Below, piece by piece: positions 18,677 through 27,913 of a DNA stretch of 64,000 nucleotides. Position 1 is the first letter of the stretch. Each line of letters begins with the position of its first letter. Made by a program: the position numbers and the translations under genes. The notes under the pieces were generated by a model. The model was given only the letters and a program-made list of their open reading frames with translations. It did no database searches and was not told the origin of the DNA. Source of the DNA: Shewanella sp. NFH-SH190041 (lineage in GTDB: Bacteria; Pseudomonadota; Gammaproteobacteria; Enterobacterales; Shewanellaceae); assembly GCF_024363255.1 (NCBI RefSeq), contig NZ_AP026070.1, positions 2,666,001 to 2,730,000 on the forward strand, given 5' to 3'.

Positions 18677-19615
18677 TCAGGCTACCTTGATATCAACCGT
18701 TTTTTTATTCAGGTGTTTTCTCACGGCGCCCACCGCCATTTCACAGGTGCCGCCCACGATAATCAAAATACCGCCAATCACCTGCATGGCAGACAAAGGC
18801 TCGTGGAAAATCACTATGCCGATAATAGAGGCCACCACACACTCCCAGTAGGAAATGGTGGCAAATTCCACCGCCAGCAAATTCTTGGTGGCAATGGTGC
18901 ATAAAGACAGGGCGCCAAAACCACATACAACACCAATACCTATCCACCATGCCCAATCACTGGCAGTCATTTGCGCAACAGTGGGCTTACTGAACATAAA
19001 CATGATGCAAATGGCAATAAGGGCAAAAAAGAAGTTCCAGAATGAACGCACATCACCCGGCACATCCTGACGAAAACGGCCCAGAAACAGGAAAAGACCA
19101 AAACCCACACCGGACGCCAGCGCCAGCATATCCCCGGCAAAAGTGGCTTTATTAAAAGTAATACCGAAGGAAATACCACCGTCATTGAACTTAATCAATC
19201 CCACAATCAACAGCATACCCACAAAGACAATACCGATGGAAAACATGGTGATAGGCTTAAATGGCTCTTTTAAGAAAATAATAGCCAACAGAGTCGAAAT
19301 AATGGGGCCCACATAGATAAAGAACACGGCATTGGCAATAGTGGTCATTTGGGTCGCTGCTATATAGGCTGAGAGGCAGGCTCCCATAAATAAACCACTG
19401 AACACCATAGCCGGGGACAGACGGTATTTCCTCAGATCTCGGATACGGCCAAGGCCCAACAAAATGAAAAAGAACAGCAAAGCACCACAAAACATACGGG
19501 AAAATGCAATTACATCTCCCTGAGCATTAATATGGCGGGCAAAAAAACCCACAAATCCCATCAGTGTTGCCGCGCCAAACGCAGCTAAAAATCCAATTGT
19601 TTTTGTCTTGTCCAT
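18677..19615 (-). CDS. EamA/DMT-family transporter
   Basis: 312 residues from the ATG at 19615, preceded by GAGGATG; an upstream in-frame ATG adds 10 acidic residues and looks unlikely. About ten hydrophobic segments in two halves, each resembling the EamA repeat, place it in the drug/metabolite exporter superfamily. Its position between arcB and artP suggests it exports an arginine catabolite such as ornithine or citrulline, which would replace the ArcD antiporter that is missing here. That substrate is an inference from context only. Confidence 0.8.
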   Translation of the reverse strand: MDKTKTIGFLAAFGAATLMGFVGFFARHINAQGDVIAFSRMFCGALLFFFILLGLGRIRDLRKYRLSPAMVFSGLFMGACLSAYIAATQMTTIANAVFFIYVGPIISTLLAIIFLKEPFKPITMFSIGIVFVGMLLIVGLIKFNDGGISFGITFNKATFAGDMLALASGVGFGLFLFLGRFRQDVPGDVRSFWNFFFALIAICIMFMFSKPTVAQMTASDWAWWIGIGVVCGFGALSLCTIATKNLLAVEFATISYWECVVASIIGIVIFHEPLSAMQVIGGILIIVGGTCEMAVGAVRKHLNKKTVDIKVA

Positions 19616-19731
19616 CTCTACATCCTCAGCGAATACCAATTCCATTAATCACTTGTTTGAGTATCAAGCCAATGATTTAAGAGAAATGTTTATTATCGAA
19701 AGTAATAGAATTGGCATAATCTACAGAAAAA

Positions 19732-19758
19732 GATGCTAACCTGAGTCAGGTTAGCATC
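19732..19758 (-). terminator. Intrinsic terminator after arcB
   Basis: A 13-bp perfect stem (GATGCTAACCTGA with its complement around one base), followed on the minus strand by TTTTT. It separates the arcACB transcript from the eamA-art operon, which must therefore have its own promoter between 19616 and 19731. Confidence 0.9.
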
Positions 19759-19767
19759 CGATCAAGG

Positions 19768-20772
19768 CTATGCTCCCAGAGTCGCGACCATCACAGCCTT
19801 GATGGTATGCATGCGGTTTTCTGCTTCGTCAAACACGATAGAGTGATGAGATTCAAACACTTCATCAGTAACTTCCAGACCCTTCATGCCGTAAGCTTCT
19901 TCAATTTCCTTACCCATGGTGGTGTTTTCGTCGTGGAATGCTGGCAGACAGTGCAGGAATTTCACCTGTGGGTTACCGGTTGCCTTGATAACATCCATGT
20001 TCACCTGATATGGCGTCATCACACGTACACGCTCAGCCCAAGCTTCTTTTGGCTCACCCATGGAGACCCATACATCGGTATAGATGAAATCAACCCCTTC
20101 AACACCAGACTTCACATCTTCAGTCAGGATGATCTTGGCACCGGTTGTTTCAGCGATATCCAGACACTGACGAACTAACTCTTCGTTAGGCCAGAAAGCC
20201 TTAGGTGCAACCAGACGGATTTCCATACCCATTTTCGCAGCGCCAACCATCAAAGAGTTACCCATATTGAAGCGGGCATCACCCATGTAAGCAAACTTCA
20301 TCTTGTTTAATGGGACGCCTGGTAGGTGCTCCATCATGGTCATAAAGTCAGCCAGGATTTGAGTTGGGTGGAATTCATCAGTCAGACCGTTCCATACTGG
20401 TACGCCGGCATACTGACCCAGCTCTTCAACGATTTCCTGACCAAAACCACGGTATTCAATCCCATCATACATGCGGCCCAGTACGCGCGCTGTGTCTTTC
20501 ATGGATTCTTTGTGACCAATTTGAGAGCCGCTGGGGCCGAGGTAAGTCACTAAAGCGCCTTGGTCAAATGCTGCAACTTCAAAAGCACAACGGGTACGGG
20601 TAGATGTTTTTTCAAAAATCAGCGCAATGTTCTTACCCACCAGTTTCTTCTGCTCAACACCGGCATATTTGGCCTTTTTCAGATCAATGGACAGATTCAG
20701 TAGGAAATTGATCTCAGCAGGGGTGAAGTCCAGTAGCTTGAGGAAGTTTCGATTTTTCAGATTGAAAGCCAT
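19768..20772 (-). CDS. arcB: Ornithine carbamoyltransferase, catabolic
   Basis: 334 residues. The carbamoyl-phosphate motif STRTRCAFE lies near 56-64 and the ornithine-side HCLPAFHD near 272-279, both intact. In the arginine deiminase pathway it runs as citrulline + phosphate to ornithine + carbamoyl phosphate. A catabolic role is inferred from its place behind arcA and arcC on the same transcript, ended by a strong terminator. An AAAAAGGAT site precedes the ATG. A biosynthetic argF role cannot be excluded from sequence alone. Confidence 0.93.
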   Translation of the reverse strand: MAFNLKNRNFLKLLDFTPAEINFLLNLSIDLKKAKYAGVEQKKLVGKNIALIFEKTSTRTRCAFEVAAFDQGALVTYLGPSGSQIGHKESMKDTARVLGRMYDGIEYRGFGQEIVEELGQYAGVPVWNGLTDEFHPTQILADFMTMMEHLPGVPLNKMKFAYMGDARFNMGNSLMVGAAKMGMEIRLVAPKAFWPNEELVRQCLDIAETTGAKIILTEDVKSGVEGVDFIYTDVWVSMGEPKEAWAERVRVMTPYQVNMDVIKATGNPQVKFLHCLPAFHDENTTMGKEIEEAYGMKGLEVTDEVFESHHSIVFDEAENRMHTIKAVMVATLGA

Positions 20773-20829
20773 GATATAAATCCTTTTTATATTAAGTAAT
20801 TAACTAAGTAAGAAAAATGGGAAAGACAA

Positions 20830-21774
20830 TTACATTTTCAGCTTATAAATGCTCTGAGTCTGAGACTTATCCATAATTAGGGTGCCACACTCCCCTTTTA
20901 AGATATCGGCGCCATCGGTCAGACAACCGATACCCACCTGCCCTTTAGTGGCATTAACGAATTCACAGGCAGCGGTGATTTTAGGGCCCATGGAACCCGC
21001 ATCGAACTCCATTTCAGCCAGTGTTTCTGGGTGAGTAATGCGCAGCGCTTCTTGCTGCTCAGTGCCCCAGTTCAGGTATACAGCGTCAGCATCAGTCAGA
21101 ATCAACAGGGCATCAGCGTTAATTTGCTTGGCCAGGAATGCTGCGGACAAATCTTTGTCGATAACCGCTTCAACACCGATCAGTTTCTCATCCTGACGCG
21201 TCACCGGAATACCACCGCCACCGGAACAGATCACCAGGTTGCCCTGATCAATCAGCTGACGAATGCTATCAGATTCAACAATGTTCAATGGCTTAGGTGA
21301 CGGCACCACGCGACGGATGTATTTACCGTCATTCTTGAACTCCCAACCTTTGTCCAGCGCCAGCTGGTCTGCTTCGGCTTTGTCATACACAGGGCCGATA
21401 TACTTGGTTGGCATCAAAAACGCAGGGTCTTTGCTGTCTACTTCCACCTGGGTCAGCATGGTCACAACAGGTGTGCCTGGCAGAATATTTTGTAACTCCT
21501 GCTGCAGCATGTAACCGATCATGCCCTGGGTTTCAGCCACGAGGATATCCAGTGGATAGGGCTTCACTTCTTTGAATGCTGAATTCTGCAGGGCCAGCAG
21601 ACCAACCTGAGGGCCATTACCGTGCACCAATACTACGTTCCAATCCTGAGTCATTTTGGCGATAGCTTTGGCCGCACAGCAAACGTTAATACGCTGAACA
21701 TCGGCTTCCAGAGGCTCACCGCGACACAGTAGTGCGTTACCGCCCAGTGCCACGACTACAGTAGGTTTAGTCAT
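20830..21774 (-). CDS. arcC: Carbamate kinase of the arginine deiminase pathway
   Basis: 314 residues. Family features: VVVALGGNALLCRG at the N-terminus, VHGNGPQVGLLALQN near 50-64, CSGGGGIPV, AVIDKDLSAAFLA and LILTDADAVYLNWG. It converts carbamoyl phosphate and ADP to ATP, ammonia and CO2, the energy-yielding step of the pathway. AAGGA lies before the ATG. It is between arcA and arcB. A second paralogue of the same family (41727-42641) serves the yge operon. Confidence 0.93.
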   Translation of the reverse strand: MTKPTVVVALGGNALLCRGEPLEADVQRINVCCAAKAIAKMTQDWNVVLVHGNGPQVGLLALQNSAFKEVKPYPLDILVAETQGMIGYMLQQELQNILPGTPVVTMLTQVEVDSKDPAFLMPTKYIGPVYDKAEADQLALDKGWEFKNDGKYIRRVVPSPKPLNIVESDSIRQLIDQGNLVICSGGGGIPVTRQDEKLIGVEAVIDKDLSAAFLAKQINADALLILTDADAVYLNWGTEQQEALRITHPETLAEMEFDAGSMGPKITAACEFVNATKGQVGIGCLTDGADILKGECGTLIMDKSQTQSIYKLKM

Positions 21775-21800
21775 GATTTTTTCCTTAAAAATTAACTGAG

Positions 21801-23021
21801 TTAGATTCCATCTCGTTCGATTGGGCAGCTCATACAGCGGGCGCCGCCACGGCCGCGGCCTAATTGCTCACCGGCAAAGCTCAGTACTTCAATGCCTGCT
21901 TCGGTGTATTTCTCATTGGTTAAGGTGTTGCATTCGTAGCCGATAACCACACCTGGGCGGATAGTCAGTACGTTGTTAGCATCATTCCACTGCTCACGTT
22001 CCTGGCCGTAGATGTCACCGCCGGTGGTGATGATCTTGATGTCACTCAGTGACAGGGCAGACATAATGGCTTCGCGGTAATTACGCTCTTCTTTCACCTG
22101 CAGGCCGTCGCCAACGCCCGGAGTCAGCGTCCAGGCACGGGTGTTTTCATTAATAACCGCAGGGTAAACAGAGAACACATCCACATTCAGCTGGGTCAGT
22201 ACCGTATCTAAGTGCATACAAGCGCGGTCTTTTGGCAGCTCCAGTACCACAACTTTTTCTGCCTGGCCGGTTCTGAACAAAGCACGGCTCAGCGCTTCAA
22301 TACCTTCTGGCGATGTCCGCTCAGACAGACCGATTAATACCGCACCGCGACCGATAACTAACACGTCACCGCCTTCAATGGTGGAATTATCGTAATTAAC
22401 GCTTTCATTACCGAGGTAATAATTAAACTCTTGGCTAGCAAATAATGGATGCCAACGGTAAATCGCTTTTAAATTGTTTGATTCACGACGACGAACCGCT
22501 TTTGCCATTGGGTTAATTGATACGCCGTTATATATCCAGCATGATGTATCGCGGGTAAATAAGTGATTAGGTAAAGGCTTTAAAATAAAGTGTTCCCAAT
22601 CGTAAGAATCAAATAAAGGCTTGAAATACTGATCTGGAATTTCTTTAAATGCCAAGCCACCAATTAAATATTTTGCAATCACATCCTGAGGTAATTCATT
22701 TAGCCAGGATTTAATGCTTGATGCCAAACTAGCACCGAGGCGGAAGTCACTCAGCTGTTGGTTGAACAACCACTCACGCGCTTCAGGAATTGCCAGGGTA
22801 TCGCCCAGCAACTGGTTCAGATACAGCACGTTAACGCCTTGCTGCTCGAGGATGCCAGCAAATTGCTGATGTTCTTCAGCCGCCTTGGTAACAGACAGCA
22901 CATCATCAAATAATAACTCGTGGCAATTTGATGGTGTCAGGCGTTCAAACGCTAGACTGTCATAGTGTAATAACACACTTCTTAATTGGCCGACTTCCGA
23001 ACCCACATAATGTTTAACCAT
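21801..23021 (-). CDS. arcA: Arginine deiminase
   Basis: 406 residues. Family motifs include FTRDTSCWI near 173-181, SNINEGGD-type region as [21 protein letters not shown], and the C-terminal GGARCMSCP, where Cys396 is the expected nucleophile. It hydrolyses arginine to citrulline and ammonia in the cytoplasm. First gene of arcA-arcC-arcB. Upstream, between it and the terminator of the amidinotransferase gene, lie two direct repeats 21 bp apart at 23150-23183, proposed as AraC-type operators. Confidence 0.95.
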   Translation of the reverse strand: MVKHYVGSEVGQLRSVLLHYDSLAFERLTPSNCHELLFDDVLSVTKAAEEHQQFAGILEQQGVNVLYLNQLLGDTLAIPEAREWLFNQQLSDFRLGASLASSIKSWLNELPQDVIAKYLIGGLAFKEIPDQYFKPLFDSYDWEHFILKPLPNHLFTRDTSCWIYNGVSINPMAKAVRRRESNNLKAIYRWHPLFASQEFNYYLGNESVNYDNSTIEGGDVLVIGRGAVLIGLSERTSPEGIEALSRALFRTGQAEKVVVLELPKDRACMHLDTVLTQLNVDVFSVYPAVINENTRAWTLTPGVGDGLQVKEERNYREAIMSALSLSDIKIITTGGDIYGQEREQWNDANNVLTIRPGVVIGYECNTLTNEKYTEAGIEVLSFAGEQLGRGRGGARCMSCPIERDGI

Positions 23022-23149
23022 GATCTATTCTCTTTCTTATATGATAAATTGAATATTTACAGGATTAACTCGTTGAGAATTAAGTTTTCACTGCTGACTC
23101 GTTCTACAACCTTTGACTCTATTTTGCCCAATATGGGGTTGGTTAATAT

Positions 23150-23183
23150 CGAATTTACGCTTTCAACCTACGAATTTCTGCCA
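23150..23183 (-). promoter_or_regulatory. Proposed AraC-type operator upstream of arcA
   Basis: On the plus strand CGAATTTACGCTT (23150-23162) and CGAATTTCTGCCA (23171-23183) are direct repeats spaced exactly 21 bp. Read towards arcA they are followed by ATATTAACC, which may be the -35 region, then an AT-rich stretch about 17 bases on. The same layout, including GGTTAATATCGAATT on the plus strand, precedes the amidinotransferase gene. Confidence 0.5.
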
Positions 23184-23219
23184 ACAAATATTAAGTTTGA
23201 ACTAGGTATTTTTAATAAA

Positions 23220-23244
23220 AAAGGCCTCTTGGAAAGAGGCCTTT
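23220..23244 (-). terminator. Intrinsic terminator after the amidinotransferase gene
   Basis: AAAGGCCTCTT and AAAGAGGCCTTT form a strong stem with a short loop, followed by TTTATT on the minus strand. It lies 36 bases after the amidinotransferase stop, so that gene and arcA are separate transcripts. Confidence 0.9.
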
Positions 23245-23280
23245 AATATTATATCTCAAGGGTGTTAATGAACGCTTAGA

Positions 23281-24513
23281 TTAATATTCCCAGTGTTCAA
23301 CATTGTGAGTGCCGGCGAATTGATTGCTGAAGTAATCTTCACAAGTACCTTCACGGTGTACGTCAGCTGTTGCACAGTGCAGACCACCACCGAAGGCATA
23401 AGCGCCACGCAGATCCACAGGGATAACTTCAAAGCCCAGTCTGTCGAACTGTTCCATTTGCCCAGTTTCTGAAGCTTCAACACACACTGTTTTGTGGTCA
23501 AGGATCAGGGTGTTCATGGACAACCAAGTGCTTGAGTAGCACAGTGCTGGTGGCTCATCCCAAGCTGGATTAACAGCTTCAACGATTTGCCAATCGTTCT
23601 TCTCGAAGATTTCACGCTGACCTTCGAACAGAGGACGATGTGGGTTCAACAGCATCAAACCTGGACGCAGAGGACAGAAAGTAGCGTCGATGTGGATTGG
23701 ATGGTTGTCTTTGAAGCTTAAGGTATGAACGCGGAAACCTTGTGGCTCATACTTACGCTTGATCCAGCGGATACCAGCCAGGTTAGTGGTCAGACCGTGC
23801 TGAACAAAGATATCTTTACCCAGACGCATTACGTCAGCAGCATCGAACAGGATATCAGTTTCTTTGGTTGAGTACTCTTTACGGCAAGAACGAGCCATAG
23901 TCTCTTCGTCAGACAGATACTCGTAAGCTGCTACATAGTCCATACGGAAGCTGTCATCAGACAGACGTGGGCGTGGAGCTTGTTCGATCATACACTCAGG
24001 GTCAGATTCGAAGTATTCACGCAGCAGGTCAACATACGCCAGATATTCGAAGTAGCGGCTACGGAAGCTCATAGGCGCCATCAGAATGCTCTTGCCCATA
24101 GTCAGTAAACAGTCACGAGGAGGCATTACACCGAAACCAGAGCTGATGGTGAAATCAGGAGTGGTGATACGTTGGTGCCAATCAACACCGCCTGGACGGT
24201 CAACGATAATGCCACGCTTTCTCAAAGTATCTGCAAAACCATTCAACAGCTCGTTGGCTTCATCGATACTTTCCTGAGTACGACGACCAGCTTTACCACC
24301 ACGCATTGGAGAGTCAGCTGGGATTTTTTCATTACTGGCAGGACAGGCTTCTGGAATATGCTGGTTATCAGCAATACCAACGATAACGTGCTTCAGTGGA
24401 TCGAAGTCGTTATAAGATTCAACTTTCAGCCCTGGGCGAACAAAAGGAACACCGGATTCTTTGCGTTGCAATGGCAAGGATGCATTAGGATATAAATCGT
24501 TAGATACACTCAT
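23281..24513 (-). CDS. Glycine amidinotransferase-like enzyme
   Basis: 410 residues, in the arginine:glycine amidinotransferase (GATM/AmtA/StrB) family of the guanidino-modifying superfamily. Family regions in order: DFDPLKHVIVG near 37-47, FDAADVMRLGKDIFVQ near 224-239, HIDATFCPLRPG near 275-286, and GGGLHCATADVHREGT, where Cys380 is the expected nucleophile. These enzymes move the amidino group of arginine to an amine acceptor and release ornithine. The acceptor here is unknown: glycine, lysine or another amine. GGAGAG precedes the ATG. It heads the arginine island as its own transcript, with AraC-type repeats upstream. Confidence 0.85.
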   Translation of the reverse strand: MSVSNDLYPNASLPLQRKESGVPFVRPGLKVESYNDFDPLKHVIVGIADNQHIPEACPASNEKIPADSPMRGGKAGRRTQESIDEANELLNGFADTLRKRGIIVDRPGGVDWHQRITTPDFTISSGFGVMPPRDCLLTMGKSILMAPMSFRSRYFEYLAYVDLLREYFESDPECMIEQAPRPRLSDDSFRMDYVAAYEYLSDEETMARSCRKEYSTKETDILFDAADVMRLGKDIFVQHGLTTNLAGIRWIKRKYEPQGFRVHTLSFKDNHPIHIDATFCPLRPGLMLLNPHRPLFEGQREIFEKNDWQIVEAVNPAWDEPPALCYSSTWLSMNTLILDHKTVCVEASETGQMEQFDRLGFEVIPVDLRGAYAFGGGLHCATADVHREGTCEDYFSNQFAGTHNVEHWEY

Positions 24514-24727
24514 TTAAAGCTCTCCAAACACGAAACATCATGACAAATTAATTGAGAGATATTTTTTATTATTTATTCCAGCTAAGAAATAAACATATTA
24601 ATACAAGATAAAATATCTATTTATGTTGGACCAAATAATATTAAAATATGACAATATAAAATTGAAATGGTTTTATCGCTCCCTTTCAATGTCGACTATA
24701 TTCCTCCCATTACCCTCAGGTTAATAT

Positions 24728-24761
24728 CGAATTCTTGCCAGAAACTGTCGAAAACCTGCCA
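24728..24761 (-). promoter_or_regulatory. Proposed AraC-type operator upstream of the amidinotransferase gene, proximal pair
   Basis: CGAATTCTTGCCA (24728-24740) and CGAAAACCTGCCA (24749-24761) on the plus strand are direct repeats 21 bp apart. Preceding GGTTAATAT is identical to the arcA upstream region. Read towards the gene, the sites end next to ATATTAACC and an AT-rich -10-like stretch about 17 bases later, as expected for an activator touching RNA polymerase. Confidence 0.55.
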
Positions 24762-24869
24762 ACGACATAAGTAACTGTTATTTAAAGAAAACACACCAAA
24801 AAATATGAACAAATCTCAGTTTTACTGCGCATTTTCGCTCAAATAAATTCTGACTTCACTTTTAAATTA

Positions 24870-24903
24870 GGGTTTTCTGCAGTGAATTTTCGAAAAACTG
24901 CCA
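24870..24903 (-). promoter_or_regulatory. Possible distal AraC-type site
   Basis: CGAAAAACTGCCA (24891-24903) is a full copy of the motif seen at the two promoters. A weaker match, GGGTTTTCTGCAG, sits exactly 21 bp to its left at 24870-24882. It could be a distal site for looping or cooperative binding. The rest of 24904-25497 shows no gene. Confidence 0.35.
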
Positions 24904-25497
24904 GTAGCAAAACCATTATTTTTTATTAGTCATTAATTTTTAGACTAACAATATTCACTCGGCATTTAAATACCGAAAAACTTATTTATTAATAGCATTG
25001 ATTTTGGCCTAAACTTAATCACTTATTGCATAGTTAAATAATATGCATATTTATAATTACCGGCAGATATTGGCTTGAATTCGCGGATTAAGCAAAGCGT
25101 AAATACCCTATTGCTCAGCGCACCCGACCCCACAACTACCCGCCAGACACCCAACATTGACCAGCATGGGTATGCTGTACTCTCAGCGCCCGCGTTTGAG
25201 CCGTCGAGTACAACCTAATATGCGTAATTATGCAGTTTCAGTGGGATATTCTCAGCGCAACAAGGTTTAAACCGCCCACAATGACACCGGAAAGCGGCCT
25301 GTAATCTAACTAGCTCACTCGTAAGTATTGGGAGCAGGTGACAAGCGTGATACTCACCCCCGTAACCACTTAGAGCATAAGAATTCTGGACAGACAAGGT
25401 TATTGGGCAACAGGGACAAACGGACAACTAGTGCGCCTAGCGATTAACTGCACGCTATTTTCCGCTTGTCATTTAACTGCTAATAGCCAAGCCTTTC

Positions 25498-25755
25498 GGG
25501 TCTGTTGACCTTTCAAGTTTGTTTTTACCCCGGTTTGTGGATGCTTCATACAAAACAGAGGCTTTGATAGATAGTTGCGCTACCTGATAAGCCGATAACG
25601 CCGTAGAAAGGAGACTTAAACGCTGCCAGACGGGTTCGGCTAAAAGCGTTTTACGCTTTGTTTAGCGGTTCTTGCTTAGATAACCAGGCGGCAAACCACT
25701 CGCTGCGATTTAAACGCTTTTATCTCGAACAAAATTTAATCACGAAAACAGACCC
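25498..25755. repeat. MITE-like repeat, copy A
   Basis: 258 bp bounded by GGGTCTGTT and AACAGACCC. The interior (GTTGCGCTACCTGATAAGCC and GCTAAAAGCGTTTTACGC regions) is nearly the same as copy B. No coding capacity. It lies in the gap between the amidinotransferase gene and the hydrolase-OsmC gene. Confidence 0.75.
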
Positions 25756-25896
25756 TGCTTCTGAGCAAAATTGCTGTTGTGTATGCTTGGATAACAATTT
25801 GCATAACAGCTTGGATTAAAGCTGACATAAACACTGGATTCATAGCTTATATTACAGCTTAAATAAGAGCTTAAATTAGCCCGTTAGTCGTTCTTT

Positions 25897-25948
25897 GGGT
25901 AACTGCCTGACCGAGTCATACTCAGCGACATCAGCTAAGCAGTTACCC
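25897..25948 (-). terminator. Long-loop inverted repeat after the hydrolase-OsmC gene
   Basis: GGGTAACTGC (25897-25906) and GCAGTTACCC (25939-25948) are perfectly complementary around 32 bases and lie 6 bases beyond the stop codon. There is no clear T-run after it on the minus strand. Confidence 0.4.
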
Positions 25949-25954
25949 ATATGA

Positions 25955-27172
25955 TTATTCTGCGCTGTCCTCTGGCTCAGTGGTAATATTTAAACGGCCA
26001 CTGAGGGTCTTATGCACCGGACACAGATCTGCAATTTCCAACAGCCGCTGACGCTGTGCATCTGTTAAGTTACCAATCAGGCGGACTTTGCGGGCCAGAA
26101 CTTCCACCCGGGAATCGGCTTGATCACAATCGCGGCAATCTTCGCCATGCTGGCGACTATGTTGTAGCGTCACAGTCACATCCTGCAAATCTAGCCCCTT
26201 ACGATTAGCATACATTCGTAACGTCATAGAGGTGCAGGCCCCTAAGGATGCCAACAGCATCTCGTAAGGATCCGGCCCCAATTCATCCCCGCCAACTTTG
26301 CGCGGTTCATCGGCCAGCCACTGCTGATCATCCGTGACAATAGTGCGAGCAAACTTATGGTTATATTCATAAACGGCCACCTGCCCGGCGGCGGGTTTCA
26401 CCAGGGGCGTGGTCGATTCAGCCATTTGTTTGAGCGGTAAATAACGGCTGGCCCAGGCAGCAATAACGCTCGCAACATAAATAGCATCATCTTTATTGGT
26501 CAAAAGATGGTTGGCATTATCCAGTGAGACAAAACTCTTGGGATGTTTAGCCCGCTGATAAATCTTTTCCGCTTGAGCAATCGACACTAAATTATCCACC
26601 GGAGAGTGCATCACCAACAGTGCCGCTTTGAGCTGCTCAATATCCCGGTTTTCCTGGCGGATATCATCCAAAAATTGCTTTTTAATGGTAAATGGCCGCC
26701 CCGCCAGAGACACATGCGCTTCCCCCTGTTGCTCAATTTCAGCCACATCGGCGGCAAACTGCTTACTGACATGGTCCGGATCTGCCGGGGCGCCTATGGT
26801 AACCACCGCCGTCACTTCAGGGATTTGTCCCGCAGCAGACAATACTGCCCGTCCCCCGAGGCTGTGCCCCACCAGTAGGGAGGGAGCCTGATATTCCTTA
26901 CGCAGATAATCAGCCGCAGCGACTAAATCCGCCACATTGGAAGAAAAATTACTATTGGCAAAGTCCCCATCACTACTACCAAGCCCGGTAAAATCAAACC
27001 TTAGAACTGCAAAGCCTTTTTCCACCAAAGCCTTAGAAATGCGACTGGCTGCCACTGAACTTTTCCCACAGGTAAAACAATGGGCAAATAAGGCAACCCC
27101 CTGAGGTGGGGATGATGGCTGCTCCAGCAAACCTGACAGCATAAGTTCACCACTGGGAAATGAAACCTGCAT
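25955..27172 (-). CDS. Alpha/beta hydrolase-OsmC fusion protein
   Basis: 405 residues. Residues 1-250 form an alpha/beta hydrolase: [24 protein letters not shown], the nucleophile elbow GHSLGG near 102-107, and a late HLLTNKDD with the likely catalytic His. Residues 270-405 are an OsmC/Ohr-like domain: [40 protein letters not shown] with its Cys, and LCPVHKTL with the second Cys, the pair used for thiol peroxidase activity. This fusion is a known arrangement; the joint function is unclear, perhaps repair of oxidised lipid or organic peroxides. Confidence 0.88.
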   Translation of the reverse strand: MQVSFPSGELMLSGLLEQPSSPPQGVALFAHCFTCGKSSVAASRISKALVEKGFAVLRFDFTGLGSSDGDFANSNFSSNVADLVAAADYLRKEYQAPSLLVGHSLGGRAVLSAAGQIPEVTAVVTIGAPADPDHVSKQFAADVAEIEQQGEAHVSLAGRPFTIKKQFLDDIRQENRDIEQLKAALLVMHSPVDNLVSIAQAEKIYQRAKHPKSFVSLDNANHLLTNKDDAIYVASVIAAWASRYLPLKQMAESTTPLVKPAAGQVAVYEYNHKFARTIVTDDQQWLADEPRKVGGDELGPDPYEMLLASLGACTSMTLRMYANRKGLDLQDVTVTLQHSRQHGEDCRDCDQADSRVEVLARKVRLIGNLTDAQRQRLLEIADLCPVHKTLSGRLNITTEPEDSAE

Positions 27173-27197
27173 GGAAAAACGCCTCCTGACGGATGGT

Positions 27198-27386
27198 ATG
27201 ACTGAAAGAAATCAGACCGTTGAGGATTACGCTATCTCACAATGCCAAGTGCTATTGCACCGCGAAACCATTAACAGTCCAGAATTGTCCAGCATGTTCC
27301 ATCCTGAGCGGTACAACAAGCCATTATCTGCCCCTTATCTGTTAGCGATTGAAATAGCAAAAGAAATAGTTTCTAGGGCGTGTTGA
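27198..27386 (+). CDS. Small hypothetical protein whose end runs into a MITE
   Basis: 62 residues from ATG 27198 (an in-frame ATG at 27171, overlapping the divergent hydrolase start, is the alternative). It reads [20 protein letters not shown], then [24 protein letters not shown]. The final residues, SRAC, and the stop are contributed by MITE copy B inserted at 27373, so the natural C-terminus may be lost. No family recognised; the ribosome site is weak. It may not be a gene. Confidence 0.3.
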   Translation: MTERNQTVEDYAISQCQVLLHRETINSPELSSMFHPERYNKPLSAPYLLAIEIAKEIVSRAC

Positions 27387-27642
27387 CCTTTCGAGTTTGT
27401 TTTTGCAGCGATTTGAGGCTTCTTTATACAAGGCAGAGGCTTTGATAGGTAGTTGCGCTACCTGATAAGCCGATAACGCAGTAGAAAGGAGCCTCAAACG
27501 CTGCCCGCAGGGTTCGGCTAAAAGCGTTTTACTCTTTGTTGAGCGGTTCTTGCTTAGAATAACTAGGCGACAAACCTCTCGCCGCGATTAAAACGCTTTT
27601 ATCTCGAACAAAATTTAATCACGAACCGTCAACACGCCCTAG
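27373..27642. repeat. MITE-like repeat, copy B
   Basis: 270 bp bounded by perfect 15-bp terminal inverted repeats, CTAGGGCGTGTTGAC (27373-27387) and GTCAACACGCCCTAG (27628-27642). The interior matches copy A but the termini differ in sequence while staying complementary. No coding capacity. It abuts copy C. Confidence 0.8.
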
Positions 27643-27787
27643 GGTCTGTTGACCTTTCATGCTTGTTTTTGCAGCGATTTGAAGGGGATTTATTCAAACC
27701 AGAGGCGTTGAGGTGACGTTGCGCTACCTGATAAGCCGATAATGCAGTAGCAAGACGCCTCAAACGCTGCCAGCTCAAAACGCCATG
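27641..27787. repeat. MITE-like repeat, partial copy C
   Basis: Starts AGGGTCTGTTGACCTTTC like copy A and follows the family through CGCTACCTGATAAGCCGATAATGC and CAAACGCTGCC, then departs. The right terminal repeat is missing. It is directly joined to copy B, suggesting insertion of one into or beside the other. Confidence 0.65.
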
Positions 27788-27828
27788 CTAAAACAAATAC
27801 ATTAACCTTCAGTGAGATTGCAGGCATA

Positions 27829-27857
27829 AAAAAGACAGCTCAGATGAGCTGCCTTTT
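27829..27857 (-). terminator. Intrinsic terminator downstream of gldA
   Basis: AAAAGACAGCTCA and TGAGCTGCCTTTT form a stem with a 2-base gap; on the minus strand it ends in TCTTTTTT. The gap to the gldA stop is about 57 bases. Confidence 0.8.
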
Positions 27858-27913
27858 CGTTAAATCCATTCAGGTATCGCGCGTGGCATACTGTTTATTA
27901 CAGTTTCAGCCCA

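Noticed and set aside
19616-19731. A third AraC-type operator pair before the eamA-art operon
   Set aside because: There is one TTTCGATAATAAAC stretch that resembles the proximal half and -35 region, but no second half at 21 bp, so the evidence is too weak to list.
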